Source: Xestospongia bergquistia
Taxonomy: Eukaryota; Porifera; Demospongiae; Haplosclerida; Petrosiidae
Direction: 5' to 3'
Length of the DNA stretch: 64,000 nucleotides
Assembly (NCBI GenBank): GCA_963965975.1
Contig: OZ014419.1
Coordinates: forward strand, 2,660,201-2,724,200
Shown here: positions 25,396-39,879 of the stretch, in pieces
Layout: each line of letters opens with the position of its first letter
Numbering within the stretch: position 1 is the first letter of the stretch
Made by a program: the position numbers and the translations under genes
Notes under the pieces: generated by a model
The model's input: the letters and a program-made list of their open reading frames with translations, nothing else
The model's database searches: none
Told to the model about the DNA's origin: nothing

Positions 25396-27822
25396 TTATA
25401 TATAGTCATCATCATCATTATCAGCTGTAACTGTCTCTGGTAGTCTATCTGGTGGTAGAGGAGGAGGTTCAGTGTTAGTATCCAGTCCAGTTGAGTAAGG
25501 TAATTCCTTATATGTATGTATATCACTGGTTGTGATATAGGCTGGGTTGAATTGAGAAGGGACAACACTAGTACTGTCCTGATACACTATGTTAGAAGAT
25601 ATTTTAATTATTTCATTTCCTTCAATAGCTCTATAATAACAGATGAAAACATTGATTATAAATTTCACTGTTTCTTACTTAGTAGTAGCATATTTTCCTT
25701 GATTCATTTTATTTTGATAACATAATATCACTATAACAATAACAACTATTAATAAAACTATAACAATTATTATTACTGATCCAATAATACCACCAATTAC
25801 TGCACCACTAATTGAAGAACTATCTTCTTGTCTACCATAAATAAGAGTCCAATTGATAATATCAGTAGAATTACTGGGAAATATTAAATAACTACCAACT
25901 TGAACCTAAACATAAAGTGGAAATGAACAATAGGAAATATGAGATATATATACTTACAGTAACATTTATAACTGTATACTGATATTTAACTGGTGGTATA
26001 CATGCTATGATCTGAGACATATATCACTTGATATCAATACATAGTACATCATTCATACTTTATTTGATAGAGACTCAATTCTACATTCCTCAGAACCAAC
26101 TTTCACATTTATTTCTGAAGTAATCACAGATTGAATATTACTTCCCTATAAACAAATGTGATAAATTATATAACTACATTATGTGGAGACACTGACTCTT
26201 ATCCTAATAGTCCGTGAACTATCTCTTAAATTAACATTACGATCATTAGAATCAATTCCATTGAAAGTAGGATTTGGTTTGAGAGTAAGTCTGAACTCAG
26301 ACTGACTACTGTCTGGTGAAGTAACTCCATCTAGTATCAATATATAAGTCACTGTAGTATCAATGGCACTAGTGATATTAACTCCACTAATAGGAGGAGC
26401 TATACACTGTAGTTTAGTACTACTAACATTAACACATTGCTATAAGAGAGAAGTAAAGTGATTATATTAAATTAGCATATTGGTCAAACCTCAGTGGCAG
26501 TAGGAAATGTAGAGTCAGTGATATGTATCATAGGAGACTGGATTACATCTACATTAGTACCAGTAAAGTTCAACTTGATACCTCCACTATATAACAGACA
26601 ACACATCACTTAGTCTCATAATCTACTCTACTTACGCTGGTATAGTTATTTGAGGAGTCAGTGAACTAAATGTGGGATCTGGTTTGTAAAGATATGTCAC
26701 TGCTGAATTACTAAACTCTGCTTCATTTACTGACACTATTATAGTCCTGGTACAATTAACAGAAGATACATTAACTGATGTACATTGGATTTGAGTTGAG
26801 TTAATGTTCCTGAGAAGAGAACCAATCTTATATGATACTAGTGTCTACTATAGTAAGTCTTTAACACTTACATAATATTGCACTCAATATCAGGACAGTG
26901 ACTGTTCCTCTTTCTCCTTTTATTTGACAAAGACTCTCTCATGATCACTTTGGTCTCTTCTTTGTTACCAATGTCCAAGTTAGTCCCTTCTACCCTCACT
27001 AGAGTACCTCCACTAGCTGGACCAAATGTAGGACTTACTGACTGAATAATAGGGGTCAGGAATTGGAAGTGGGCACTACTGACAGCTGTCTTAGATTGAG
27101 GTGCAGTAGTATTCACTATCACAGTTATAGTTACATTGCCGTTTACAGTATTATTGTCATCAGGAATAATACTACATACTATCCTCTTCCCAGGTACATA
27201 CAAATCTGGGTTAGAGGTACATGTCCAACTGCCGAGGGTAATAGAGAAGATCTCTGAGGACTGGGTACCCAAATTACTACCATATATGATAACTTGTGTT
27301 CTTCCTCGAGGTGGACCACTTGTGGGATTGAAGTTAGTGATAACAGGATTAGGACAGTCTCCACTCATTGTCACTATATTATTAGTACATACACTCCTCT
27401 CATTACACATATTACTATCACACCAACTACAATCAAATCCTGTGTTAATGTTCTGAGCTAGACATGAAGAACAACCATTACCCAGTGTAGGACAATTATA
27501 TAGGATCACTATATATGAGACAGAATACTCAGTAGTTTACTTTATATATTAGACTTACCATTAATAGTGTCTCTAGTAGTAGTCTCTATATCATAGGATT
27601 TGGTAATAGATATCTGTCTGAGAATGAAAGGATGTGTCTGAGTCTGAGTATGACTTCCACTAAATGACAACTGTAATAATATAATGATATATCTTCTAAT
27701 AATACAATATACTTACCTCCTGACCACTGGGTATATTACATGTAATAATATTGTCACTAGTTTGAATACCAGTTCTAATCATGTTACCAAATAAACATTG
27801 GTATGTTATACCACTAGTCTGA

Positions 27823-27878
<56 letters not shown>

Positions 27879-30849
27879 AATTAACTTATACGTGTTGTCA
27901 TTATTACAATGTTATTCTTTTTAACAAATTACATAACATAATGGACATTCTCAGTTTGTTTAGTGACTTGTACGTATGATCAATAACGTATCCACTATAT
28001 GTCAAGTGTTAAAATATATCAAAATCTTAAAATCAAACTATTGTCTCTTTTCTATTAGAATGGACCTTTCAAAGCTTAACAATATTGTACTTGAGTTTCA
28101 CACAATGTTTTCTTTCTCACTAGCTTATCAGACTTACAGTATAAGTGTACATTTTAGGTTATTTTCTCATCATTTGTAAATACTGTCCACACATGATATA
28201 CTTACCATAGTATTAAAAGTTCTTAAATGTAGGTTCTTACTCACACCAACTGGTTGACTATAACTATTACCATATAAGGGAGGTTGTAGGAGAGGACAGA
28301 GATCAGTAGAATTCTTCTCACCAATTATCTGTGATAAAATGTACTAGTAGTAATTATAATTTTATATTATAGGGTCTTACTCTTATCCAGTTATCATCTC
28401 CTCCAGTACAAGTAGAGTTATCTCCAGTACATGTAAAATCTAACTGACACCATCCACATATACTATCTGTTGAAACACAAGGACTACATCTGAAATGAAA
28501 AGAGAGAGAAAAAAACAACAAAAAAACATTTATATAAGCTTAGGTAAGGTATCTAACCAAATTTTATTTGACATCTATGAAATAATTCATCTATATATTT
28601 ATATTAGAAATTTATGTGTATATATTCAACAGGTATACTATATATTCAACAGGTGTGTGTTACTACTAGTCAGTTCATAGTCTTCTATTAATTCAATTAT
28701 TATATATTGTAAACCATACTATACTATACTATAAAAGACTAATAATTAATACATTACTATAATTGAATTAAGAATGCTTCCAATTCACATATGCATGAGC
28801 AATACAATATATGAATATATAAACCTTGTGATATGTCAAAGTAAAGTTGTAACCATTAGCAATACACAAGTCACTATAATTATTCGACATAAATTAATAG
28901 CTAATCTTGTTTTATTAATGTTCCTTATGAGACATAAAGATTTACTTTGTAAAAACAGAACAGTCATAGAAGATGTAATGATCAGTATGTATGAAAAAAT
29001 TCACTCCAGTATGATTACTGTAGATACTAAAGTTAGTAACTAAAAGAGGAACATTAAGAGATAGTTAGTAATCAATGATGTACTTTACCTAGTTGTATAT
29101 CAGTGACTTGAGATATGACATTATCTACTTGACAAGTGCCACTAGTACCGTTTACTTGTAATGGACTTAATATCTCAATATTTAGAGATGTGTTATTAAA
29201 TACACAGAAATATTCCTCTCCTGATAACTTAGGAGGAGGACCAGCAGGAGAAAATGTTATCTTGATCTAGAGACAGAGAGAACGTTGACAATGATGGATA
29301 AAACTGAGGTGGATCAATAGTGACAGTATTAATACAACTGTCACTATTCCCTGTCAAAAATCGTCCTGATATATCACTGTCCTGACAAAAGGATCTTTGA
29401 GAACATTTACCCTCAAGTGCACACCACCCACAAAGTAGATTAATATTACCCAGACCAATACACTCATTACAACTAGTAGCATTAGCACACTCCTTTATCT
29501 TTAAACCAATCACCTATCAACAAATATATAGTACAATATATATATATACTAGTACTTACATCAGTAGTTCCTTTAATACCATATATATAGTCCGAACCTT
29601 CTGACCAGGTAAGACTAGTTATTGAACTAGACATCTCACCCTCAGTAATAAGACTAAGGTTTCCATTATTCCACAAATACTGTAGAACAGATTAACACAT
29701 CAACTAGAGTATAGTATATATCTCTGACCTTGTTAATATAGTGTTTGCTACTATCAGAGAATGAAATATAAACGAAGTTGAGATCATCTACAGTCAGGCC
29801 AAGAATAGATGTTAGTCCATTACTTATTGTAATGTTAGTAATAATATTGGTAGAAGAAAGAACATCAGTAGCACCTACTGCTGGGGAATTACCACTAATA
29901 TCACACTATAAAAAGAAAGAACAATTAAATACGTTAAATGTATCATAATTTAGCTCACCATAGTACCAGATAATCCTGAACAAGACTGGGTCCCCCACTG
30001 AATGTTACTATTACCACTATTACCTACTACACAGGACTGATAGGCATTGTCCATTCTGAAGTTAATAACTGTAAGATTATAGGAACAGACTCTACTAGGT
30101 GAACCTTGTGGTGTTATTGCTATCAGTAATGTCTCTCCATTTAACACTGATACACCTTTGATAGTGGGAGCAAAGAAACTATTTCCATCACAACCTAATA
30201 CCACTTCATATTGATTATTGAAATCACTGTTTCCACTGTCAGCAGTACTGTTACATACTCTAACAATACGAAGTTCATCATTACCACTAGTTGCATCTAG
30301 TACTATATAGTAACCATATTCAAACTGGTAGAAACCATCATAAAATTCTCGATTACCACCTGATTGATAAGCACTTTCCTCTAATGATCTTGATATTGAA
30401 CTACCAGCAAACCCATATTGACGAAAATAGATACAATTAGCATTATCAACAAAACTTCCAGTGTAGAAACATTCTCCTCCATTAACAGGAGCAGTGAATA
30501 CAGCAATTTTATCACTAGCTTCAACACCAGGGAGTACATTAGAGATAGCTCTGTTAGTAACACTGAGATCTGATCCATTAAGAGCTGAACAAGAGCCACT
30601 AGTATAACACACTACCAACCATTGACCATCCTGTGTAGCAGCTAACCTCAGTATCTGATTGAACAATGATGTCTGTTGTTGTTGTTGTAGATCAGATGAT
30701 AGTTGGTAGACAGTACTACCAGTACTAGCAAACACTCTATCTCCACCAACAGCTAAAGAGCTAACACTACCAGATAGAGTGAAAGAAGAAGACTGAGCTC
30801 CAACACTTATTAACCAATGGAGTATCAGCAAAAGAGAGAGAACTCTCAT
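25396..30849 (-). CDS. Sema-PSI-IPT receptor gene C (one splice donor deleted)
   Basis: Same architecture as genes A and D: signal peptide MRVLSLLLILHWLISVG, Sema first exon 29950-30849, PSI exon near 29290-29513 (CNECIGLGNINLLCGWC), second PSI near 28390-28495, large PSI/IPT exon about 26870-27500 with a polybasic NKRRKRNSH segment, further IPT exons, helix (about 25690-25900) and a full tail with NPAY, YKELPYS, PPPLPP and DDDDYI. The tail Glu-Glu of YEEL is Lys-Glu here. One defect: relative to gene B about 38 bp are missing at the end of the PSI exon near 29288, removing the last codons and the GT donor. Read-through reaches a stop after about 20 codons unless another donor is used. The first Sema exon is nearly identical to those of D and A, pointing to recent duplication or conversion. 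Confidence 0.72.
27823..27872. repeat. (GA)n microsatellite
   Basis: About 45-50 bp of nearly pure GA repeat in an intron of gene C, longer than in the paralogues. Confidence 0.92.
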
Positions 30850-31716
30850 TTTGTCTTATTCACAATGAATAGAAAAGATCAACTGTTATTAAACCACTTT
30901 ATTCCTTAGTGTGTAATCCACCCCCTTCCTCAAATATCTCCTCTGAAGATATTATCCTCTGGCTTCTTTTAAACTTATTTTCTTATTTTTTATCTAGAGC
31001 CAGCAATAGTCATGTAAGACTATCACTATCAGGTTTTTTAAATAGCAAAAGTTATCAAATAGTAAATAATTTAATGCAAAGGATATTAACAAATTAAAAA
31101 AAGATAGTATTGAATTTATAGTGATTAAAAAAAGGTAATAAAGATAACAGTCACTGTGCTAATTTATATATTTCTTTACATGACTTTTAAATAAATAGAG
31201 TAATATACTTGATTTCAATATAATAGGGATATAGAATATTTCATAGAGAGGATGCAAAGGAAACAAAGAAGTTTAAGGAAACAGATATATAAGAAAGGAA
31301 AAGACAACATGAAAAAATCAATCGATAACAAATTTGAATTTCATAATTATATTTAAAAAAACATATCTCAGTTCATTTAATTATAAACAAGATAACAGTA
31401 ATAGTATCATTACTACATAGATGTAATAAAAAGTTGAAATCAAGCAAAGACTTTAAAGATAATTAGTTGTTTTATATATCATGATATAGTACTTGGTACC
31501 TTGTATATATAGAAGTGATCACTTTATTTTTTGTTTACCTTTCGCAGAGTTAAAAATCATTTTTACTATAAATTGTATAAATAAAGACAGTTATGTTAAT
31601 ATTCTTTAAATTATTGTACCACATAACAACAAAGTAATAGACATATTTATTAACACTATAATATGTTGTCATGAGTAACAACTAACAAGATAAAAAACAG
31701 TATATCATCTAATGAC

Positions 31717-31800
31717 TTATATATAGTCATCATCATCATTATTATCAGATGTAACTGTCTCTGGTAGTCTATCTGATGGTAGAGGAGGAGATTCAGTGTT
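31717..31800 (-). pseudogene. Fragment of a family S tail exon
   Basis: Last 27 codons or so of a receptor tail (SPPLPSDRLPETV and an acidic NNDDDDYI end), cut abruptly at 31800, where sequence related to the CCDC57-like gene's 3' exons/intron (compare 7845-7890) takes over. It marks another duplication breakpoint between genes C and B. Confidence 0.75.
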
Positions 31801-32049
31801 AATTATTTTAATTAGATCAAATTTATAAGATACTTTCTCCTTTTAAATAGATGCTGTGGAAAACAAGACAATGTTAGTATTATCACAGAGAATTCATGTA
31901 CACAATTTCTGCCTCATGCTGGCTCCCGCAAAAAACTTATTAGTGCATGAGCACACTTAAAAAAATTTAATGTAAACATTTATCAGATCTACAAACTAGA
32001 TTACAGTTGAAGTATAGTTACAGTATGTTTTGCTGAGGGAGAGATTTTA

Positions 32050-32132
32050 TGTTAGTATTGACCAAGACTATGTTGTCTGATGACATATTATGATACTGTT
32101 AAGTAATGATGGGTTCAATCAACTTAAATGTT

Positions 32133-32178
<46 letters not shown>

Positions 32179-32405
32179 AACATTTATTAGGACTTATTGA
32201 CAGGGAAATGAAACAGCATGAGATGGAGGCAAGATTAGAGGAGACTTTCGTCTTTTGGAAACAGACCTGTTTTCGTCTGGGCAATTGCAGCAGCTTGTAA
32301 CATTTTCTTTTCATAAGCAGTGAGTGGCCAATATTGACCAAGACTATGTTGTCTGATGACATATTATGATACTGTTAAGTAGTAATGGGTTTAATCAACT
32401 TAGGT
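32050..32405. repeat. Direct repeats flanking a TA-hairpin insertion
   Basis: A roughly 75-bp sequence (TATTGACCAAGACTATG...) occurs at 32057-32125 and again at 32330-32400. A single copy is present in the paralogous spacer at about 55070-55140. Between the copies lie a TA palindrome (about 32127-32187, arms AAATGTTGGTATATA) and about 150 bp with no similarity seen elsewhere in the window. Confidence 0.75.
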
Positions 32406-32775
32406 CTGCAGACTACATATATAGAAAAATAAGTGTATGCTCATATGTATAAGATAGGAGGATTGGCATTTTTATTAAGACAGTTTTAAAGTTGCTTTTC
32501 ATGAGATGCTCAAAATAATAGAAGACTTGGTTATAAATGGACATTTCCAATTAATAATTAGAAATTTCCATTTATATATACTACACATATACCACATCAA
32601 CTACAGTCAAATCCACTCTTTGAAATTGAAGTGTTTGATGGTCTGAAATAATTATTATATAATATACCAAAGATTTGTCCTTTTTGCTTGATCAAAGACT
32701 AAAAAAGCAATACATGTATGTTTAGTTTAGTATGAGTACTAGCAAATATATCCTGTTAGTATGTCATCTAATGAC

Positions 32776-35700
32776 TTATATATAGCCATCATCAGTTGTA
32801 ACTGTCTCTGGTAGTCTATCTGGTGGTAGAGGAGGAGGTTCAGTGTTAGTATCCAGTCCAGTTGAGTAAGGTAATTCCTCATATGTATTTATATCACTGG
32901 TTGTGATATAGGCTGGGTTGAATTGAGAAGGTACAACACCAGTACTGATACACTATGTTAGGAGATATTTTAATTATTTTATTTCCTTCATTAGCTCTAT
33001 AATAACAGATTAAAAACATTAATTGTAAATTTTACTGTTTCTTACTTAGTAGTAGCATATTTTCCTTGATTCATTTTATTTTGATAACATAATATCACTA
33101 TAATAATAACAAGTATTAATAAAACTATAACAATTATTATTACTGCTCCAATAATACCACCAACTACTGCACCACTAATTGAAGAACTATCTTCTTGTCT
33201 ACCATAAATAAGAGTCCAATTGATAATATCAGTAGAATTAATGGAAATATTAAATAACTACCAACTTGAACCTAAACATAAAGTGGAAATGAACAATAGG
33301 AAATATGAGATATGTATACTTACAGTAACATTTATAACTGTATAGTGATATTTAACTGGTGGTATACATGCTATGATCTGAGACATATATCACTTGATAT
33401 CAATACATATTACATCATTCATACTTTATTTGATAGAGACTCAATTCTACATTCCTCAAAACCAACTTTCACATTTATTTCTGAAGTAATCACAGATTGA
33501 ATATTACTTCCCTATAAACAAATGTGATAAATTATATAACTACATTATGTGGAGACACTGACTCTTATCCTAATAGTCTGTGAACTATCTCCTAAATCAA
33601 CATTACGATCATTAGAATCAATTTCATTAAAAGTAGGATTTGGTTTGAGAGTAAGTCTGAACTCAGACTGACTACTGTCTGGTGAAGTAACTCCATCTAG
33701 TATCAATGTATAATTCACTGTAGTATCAATGGCACTAGCGATATTAACTCCACTAATCGGAGGAGCTATACATTGTAGTTTAGTACTACTAACATTAACA
33801 CATTGCTCTAAGAGAGAAGTAAAGTGATTATATTAAATTATAACATATTGGTCAAACTTCAGTGGCAGTAGGAAATGTAGAGTCAGTGATACGGATCATA
33901 GGAGATTGGATTACATCTACATTAGTACCAGTAAAGTTCAACTTGATACCTCCACTATATAACAGACAACACATCACTTAGTCTCATAATCTACTCTACT
34001 TACGCTGGTATAGTTATTTGAGGAATCAGTGAACTAAATGTGGGATCTGGTTTGTAAAGATATGTCACTGCTGAATTACTAAACTCTGCTTCATTTATTG
34101 ACACTATTATAGTCCTGGTACAATTAATAGAAGTAACATTAGCTGAAGTACATTGGATTTGAGTTGAGTTAATGTTCCTGAGAAGAGAACCAATCTTATA
34201 TGATACTAGTGTGTACTATAGTAAGTCATTAACACTTACATAATATTGCACTCAATATCAGGACAATGACTGTTCCTCTTTTTCCTCTTATTTAATGAGG
34301 ATTCTCTCATGATCACTTTGGTCTCTTCTTTGTTACCAATGTTCAAGTTAGTTCCTTCTACTCTCACTAGAGTACCTCCACTAACTGGACCAAATGTAGG
34401 ACTCACTGACTTAATAATAGGGGTCAGGAATTGGAACTGGGTACCACTGACAGCTTTCTTAGGTTGAGGTGCAGTAGTATTCACTATCACAGTTATAGTT
34501 ACATTGCTTGTTATAGTATTATTATCATCAGGAGTAATACTACATACTATCCTTTTTCCAGGTATATAGAGATCTGTGTTAGAGGTACATGTCCTACTGC
34601 CAAGGGTAATAGAGAAGATCTCTGAGGACTGGGTACCCAAATTACTACCATATATGATAACTTGTGTTCTTCCTTGAGGTGGACCACTTTTGGGATTGAA
34701 GTTAGTGATGACAGGATTAGGACAGTCTCCATTCATTGTGACTATATTATTACTACATACACTTCTCTCACTACACATATTACTATCACACCAACTACAG
34801 TCAAATCCTGTGTTAATGTTCTGAGCTAGACATGAAGAACAACCATTAGCCAGTGTAGGACAATTATATAGAACCACTATATATGAGACAGAATACTCAG
34901 TAGTTTACTTTATATATTAGATTTACCATTAATAATGTCTCCAGTAGTAGTCTCTATATCATATGATTTGGTAATAGAGCTCTGTCTGAGAATGAAAGGA
35001 TGGGTCTGAGTCTGAGTATGACCTCCACTAAATGACAACTGCAATAATATAATGACATATCTTCTAGTAATACAATATACTTACCTCCTGACCACTGGGT
35101 ATATTACATGTAATAATATTGTCACTAGTTTGTATACCAGTTCGAGACATGTTACCAAATAAACATTGGTATGTTATACTACTAGTCTGAATAGAGAGAG
35201 AAAGAGAAACAATTAATTAACTTATATGTTTTGTCATTATTACAATGTTATTCTTTTTAACAAATTACATAACATAATGGACATTCTCAGTTTGTTTAGT
35301 GACTTGTACTTATGACCACTAACCTATCCACTATATATCAAGTGTTAAAATATATCAAAATCTTAAAATCAAACTATTGTTTCTTTCTATTAGAATGCAC
35401 CTGTCAAAGCTTAATAATATTGTACTTGAGTTTCACACAATATTTTCTTTCTCACTAGTCTATCAGACTTACAGTATAAGTGTACATCTTAGGTTATTTT
35501 CTCATCATTTGTAAGTACTGTCCACACATGATATACTTACCATAGTATTAAAAGTTCTTAATTGTAGGTTCTTACTCACACCAACTGGTTGACTATAGCT
35601 GTTACTATATAAGGGAGGCTGTAGAAGAGGACAAAGATCAGTAGAATTCTTCTCACCAGTTATCTGTGATAAAATGTACCAGTAATTATACTTTTATATT

Positions 35701-38522
35701 ATAGGGTCTTACTCTTATCCAGTTATCATCTCCTCTTATACAAGTTATTTCCAGTACATGTAAAGTCTAACTGACACCATCCACATATACCATCTGTTGA
35801 AACACAAGGACTACATCTGAAATGAAAAGAGAGAGAAAAAAACAACAGGAAGGAAACATTTATATAAACTCAGGTAAGGTATCTAACCAAATTGTATTTA
35901 ACATCTATGAAATAATTCATCTATATATTTATATTAGAAATTTATGTGTAATGATTAATATACTATATATTCAACAGGTGTGTGTCACTACTAGTTAGTT
36001 CATAGTCTCCATTAATTCAATTATTATATATTATAAACTATACTATACTATACTATAAAAGACTAATAATTAATACATTAGTATAATTGAATTAAGAATG
36101 GTTCCAATTCACATAAGCATGAACAATACAATATGTGAATATATAAATCTTGTGATATGTCAAAGTAAAGTTGTAACCATTAACAATACACAAGTCATTA
36201 ATCAATAGCTAATCTTGTTTTATTAATGTTCCTTATAAGAACATAAAGATTTACTTTGTAAAAACAGAACAGTCATAGAAAATATAATGGTCAGTATGTA
36301 TGAAGAAATTCACTCCAGTATGATTACTATAGATACTAAAGTTAGTAACTAAAAGAGGAACATTAAAAGATAGTTAGTAATCAATGATGTACTTTACCTA
36401 GTTGTATATCAGTGACTTGAGATATGACATTATCTACTCGACAAGTGGCACTAGTACCATTTACTTGTAATGGACTTAATATCTCAATATTTAGAGATGT
36501 GTTATTAAATACACAGAAATACTCCTCTCCTGATAACTTAGGAGGAGGACCAGCAGGAGAGAATGTTATCTTGATCTAGAGACAGAGAGAACGTTGAGGA
36601 AAGTTATTTCCAATATAACATAATACCTGGTATGGCAATGATGGATAAAACTGAGGTGGATCAATAGTGACAGTATTAATACAACTGTCACTATTAATAT
36701 TCCCTGTCAAAAATCGTCCTGATATATCACTGTCCTGACAAAAAGATCTTTGAGAACATTTACCCTCAAGTACACACCATCCACACAGTAGATAATTATT
36801 ACCCAGACACTCATTACAACTAGTAGCATTAGCACACTCCTTTATCTTTATACCAATCACCTATCAACAAACATATGTTACATAGTACTGTAAGTACATT
36901 GGAGTGTTACATAAGTAACACATAGTCTAAACTTTATAAGTTCATTCACAAGTAATTTTTTCTTATGAGTTTTGTATAACTGTGTGTTAAGCTACTACAT
37001 AGGAACAAAAATTATTGACTTAAATTGTATAACCTTAAATAATTTTATGAGCATTAAAATAAAGTACAATGAGACTAATTATTTCCATACAATCATTATT
37101 GTTGTTATTACTACTTGTCTGTTATGGCAATAGATATCATGTGTAGTAATGAATGGTTCTTACTGCATTAGATGTGAGAGAATACAGTACATCTTGTGAA
37201 AAGTGAATCTCATCAACTGCTGCTGTTCCATTTAAGTCAATAGTTTGAACATGACTTAGAGAATTACCAGTTGGAGTGGAAAAATAAAACTATATAGAAT
37301 TACTGAGACATTATTATTGTTACATTTGATTTACCTGTTCAATTGTTCCATCATTGTTTCCAGCAAAAATATATACATTATTGTCATAAGAAATAGCATT
37401 TATAGTTTGAAATGTAATTGATGAACTGAAAGTCTTGATATTTGAACCTGATATAGATGTGTCAACTTCCAATAGAACACTGACTACTCCTGGTCTGTTA
37501 CAAGAGTTTATTTTCTAAGACAGACATCATAATGATTGGATTAATCATTATTTTATTCACAACTTTATACTTACTTGTTTTTGGGAATCACTCAAACCAG
37601 CTGGACATGGACTTCTACTATTTCTGTTTAAGTTCCTTTGCCCTATACCATTTTTACATCTGTCAAGTTTCTCATCCATTACTTCATCAATCAAAGTGAC
37701 ATTAAAAGAACAAATGATATTACTTCCAATGCCTGAACCTGGACCACTGATCAATATTATAGGATCTCCATTGTATTCCAAAAAAGTTGCCACAGACTTG
37801 GCTGAATTAGAAATCCCAGAACATACTAGTTCTGCCTCTGTGTAAGTTGTTAAGACACGTTCACCAGAGTCTACTATTCCAGGATCTGCAATACAAACTC
37901 GTGCAACACGTATACTTGTTCCACTTAAAATAAACACATAGTACACAAAGCTATTGTAATGAAAATTTGTTATAAAGTCTCTGTCAGTGAAAATACTAGC
38001 TTCTCTCTGTTCACCAACTATGTTAAGTTGGAGATTTGACACTGTTGAAAAACTAAATTTAGTTATGGATGAACTAATCAGATTACTAATTATGTCTTTT
38101 CTTAAGCTTGCTACAAAGAATTCAAGATTTCCAGTGAATATAGCAGAGAGATCCTCTTGGCCTGAAAATAGTACTGATATCAAAAGTGGATTTGTAACAT
38201 TTGAGTTTGACAGCGTCTGAGAGCCAACAAGAAGACAACTACTCTCTTGACAAGAAAGAATGTTTTCTGTTAGATTAGTATTGTTGATTTGCAGCAAAAG
38301 CCGATTAACTTCTGATATTTGAAGAGATATCTCCTCATTCAATGTGGACCCCAATTTATACAGGTGAGTATTGGAGCCAACAAGCACTGCATCATTGTTA
38401 AGAACATGTAGATTTCTCAGAGACTGTCCATCGAACAGGTATACTTCTTGTGACGAAGATTTTACAATCAAAGTCAAATAGAATAATAGGAAAAAAAGAC
38501 TGAACAAGAGAGGTCGAGCCAT
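32776..38522 (-). pseudogene. Sema-PSI-IPT receptor gene B, divergent Sema and decayed 3' half
   Basis: The best start is the ATG at 38520-38522, giving MARPLLFSLFFLLFYLTLIV as signal peptide; the in-frame GTG upstream is not a plausible start. The Sema exon (about 37580-38522) and two more (37325-37515, 37165-37290) are only distantly similar to genes A, C and D, whereas from the PSI exon on (36600-36860, CNECLGNNYLLCGWC) the sequence is nearly the same as theirs. Lesions: 5 bp lost in the second PSI exon near 35740 (frame lost), 1 bp lost in the helix exon near 33242, and 5 bp lost in the tail exon near 32949, which removes NPAY, YEEL and PPPLPP from frame. The 5' half is intact, so a secreted Sema-PSI product is possible, but the receptor as a whole is broken. 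Confidence 0.7.
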
Positions 38523-38951
38523 AGCATTCTTTATGTCGCGCACAGACACTCACCTTGACTCTAGCCCCGAACCCAAAATATTGGAAGTAGAGTCGAAGAT
38601 CAATGGACGGACAAATCTATTCTCGGACACTTTTTCTTCTAAAAATTTGAAGACAGCTTATTGCTTCCGTACAATGTGGCGCTTGGTTATGCTCAATGAA
38701 TACACTTTCCTTGCACAGTTTCCTAACTAAACTCCGTGTTGTGAATGAGCTCCGTTTTTGGTGCTTGTACGGACTTAAATGTATTTGCGGACACGTGGTA
38801 TGTTTTGGCGGACAACACAACCTCAAGTTTAAACGTTAGCTAGGAGTTTTCTGTCAGTTTCTGAGTCTTTCTCTTTCTATCAACTGAATCTACCTCAAGT
38901 TAAACCTTATCCAGGACTCTCTCGTATTAACTATTGTGGAAAGAATCAAAC
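38523..38951. promoter_or_regulatory. Presumed divergent promoter region
   Basis: About 430 bp between the start of gene B (minus) and the likely first exon of the Tigger-derived gene (plus). It is less AT-rich than its surroundings and contains several CpGs (for example ATGTCGCGCACAG at 38532-38544 and scattered CGGAC). No TATA box is evident on either strand. The assignment rests on gene arrangement only. Confidence 0.4.
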
Positions 38952-39879
38952 ATGGTAATTTGTGATAATGTATAGATGTCCATGTGGAAGACTTGATGGC
39001 TTGAGCTATGTGTTAGCAATACCTTAGTCAACCCTGGCCATTTTAGTGATTAGTAAATATGTCTGTAATAACAGAGTCAGTTCACTTTTTTAATAATAAG
39101 AGTGTTGTACTAAGGCTTATAGCTGCTTGACTTTATGACTAACTTTACTATAAGTAGGTAAACATGTGATAGATAATTGAATTATAATAATCTGAGTGAA
39201 ATAAACTTTTAAATGATAATCAATTAATTATATGACAATATTATTTGTTTTTAATACCTTTGAGAAAAAAAGATAAAGTCATCCCGTAAACTAAAATATG
39301 TCATAGACCATGTATTATACTGTAGGTATGATGTTATAGTCACAAGAATAGGAGGAAGGGTAGGCAGATAACATGTTAAAGTCACTAGTCATTATTTTGA
39401 TAGAGAGATGAGTTCTAATGAGTTGCTTATTCAAAATTCATGATATGATCAATGGCTCTAAATATTTTGCAGTATATAGTTATATCACATGTAGTCATTG
39501 GTGCAATGTATAGTCTTTGTTATGTAGTAGAGAAGAGATGTATACCTTCAAACATACTAGTAGACATATCTGCCTTACTTATTTGTTTTCATCTGGTCTT
39601 ATTGAATCTTCAGAATGCAGTAGTCCACTACAATGAGCTAAAATCTTTCTATCTTTTATACATAACTAGGAGTCTCTATACAAAGCTATGACAATTAGTT
39701 GTGAAAAACCTTTGTACAAATGACTTATTGCAAACCATAAAGTTTATGTGCTTTAAGTGGGTGCTGAGACAATTAATTGTTTGAAAAGTGCAAGTCCTTT
39801 TTTAAGTGCCCCTGACATGAGTCTATTTTTCTTTGTTTATATATGATTTATTATGTTATAGTTACATCTTCTTTAATAG

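Noticed and set aside
25396-25668. Classical ITAM in the family S tail
   Set aside because: Only one YxxL is present; the NPAY tyrosine is followed by I-T-T, so the YxxL/I pair with 6-12 residue spacing is not met.
28774-29043. 89-codon plus-strand frame in gene C
   Set aside because: It overlaps the minus-strand linker exon (YxNHSGVNFF) and an intron, and is not preserved in genes A, B and D.
38523-38549. GTG start extending gene B by nine residues
   Set aside because: ATG at 38522 is followed at once by a good signal peptide; the extension places charged residues before it.
39452-39691. 79-codon plus-strand frame with hydrophobic stretches upstream of the Tigger-derived gene
   Set aside because: It lies in the presumed first intron, lacks homologues I can name and has no paralogous copy; compatible with chance in AT-rich DNA.
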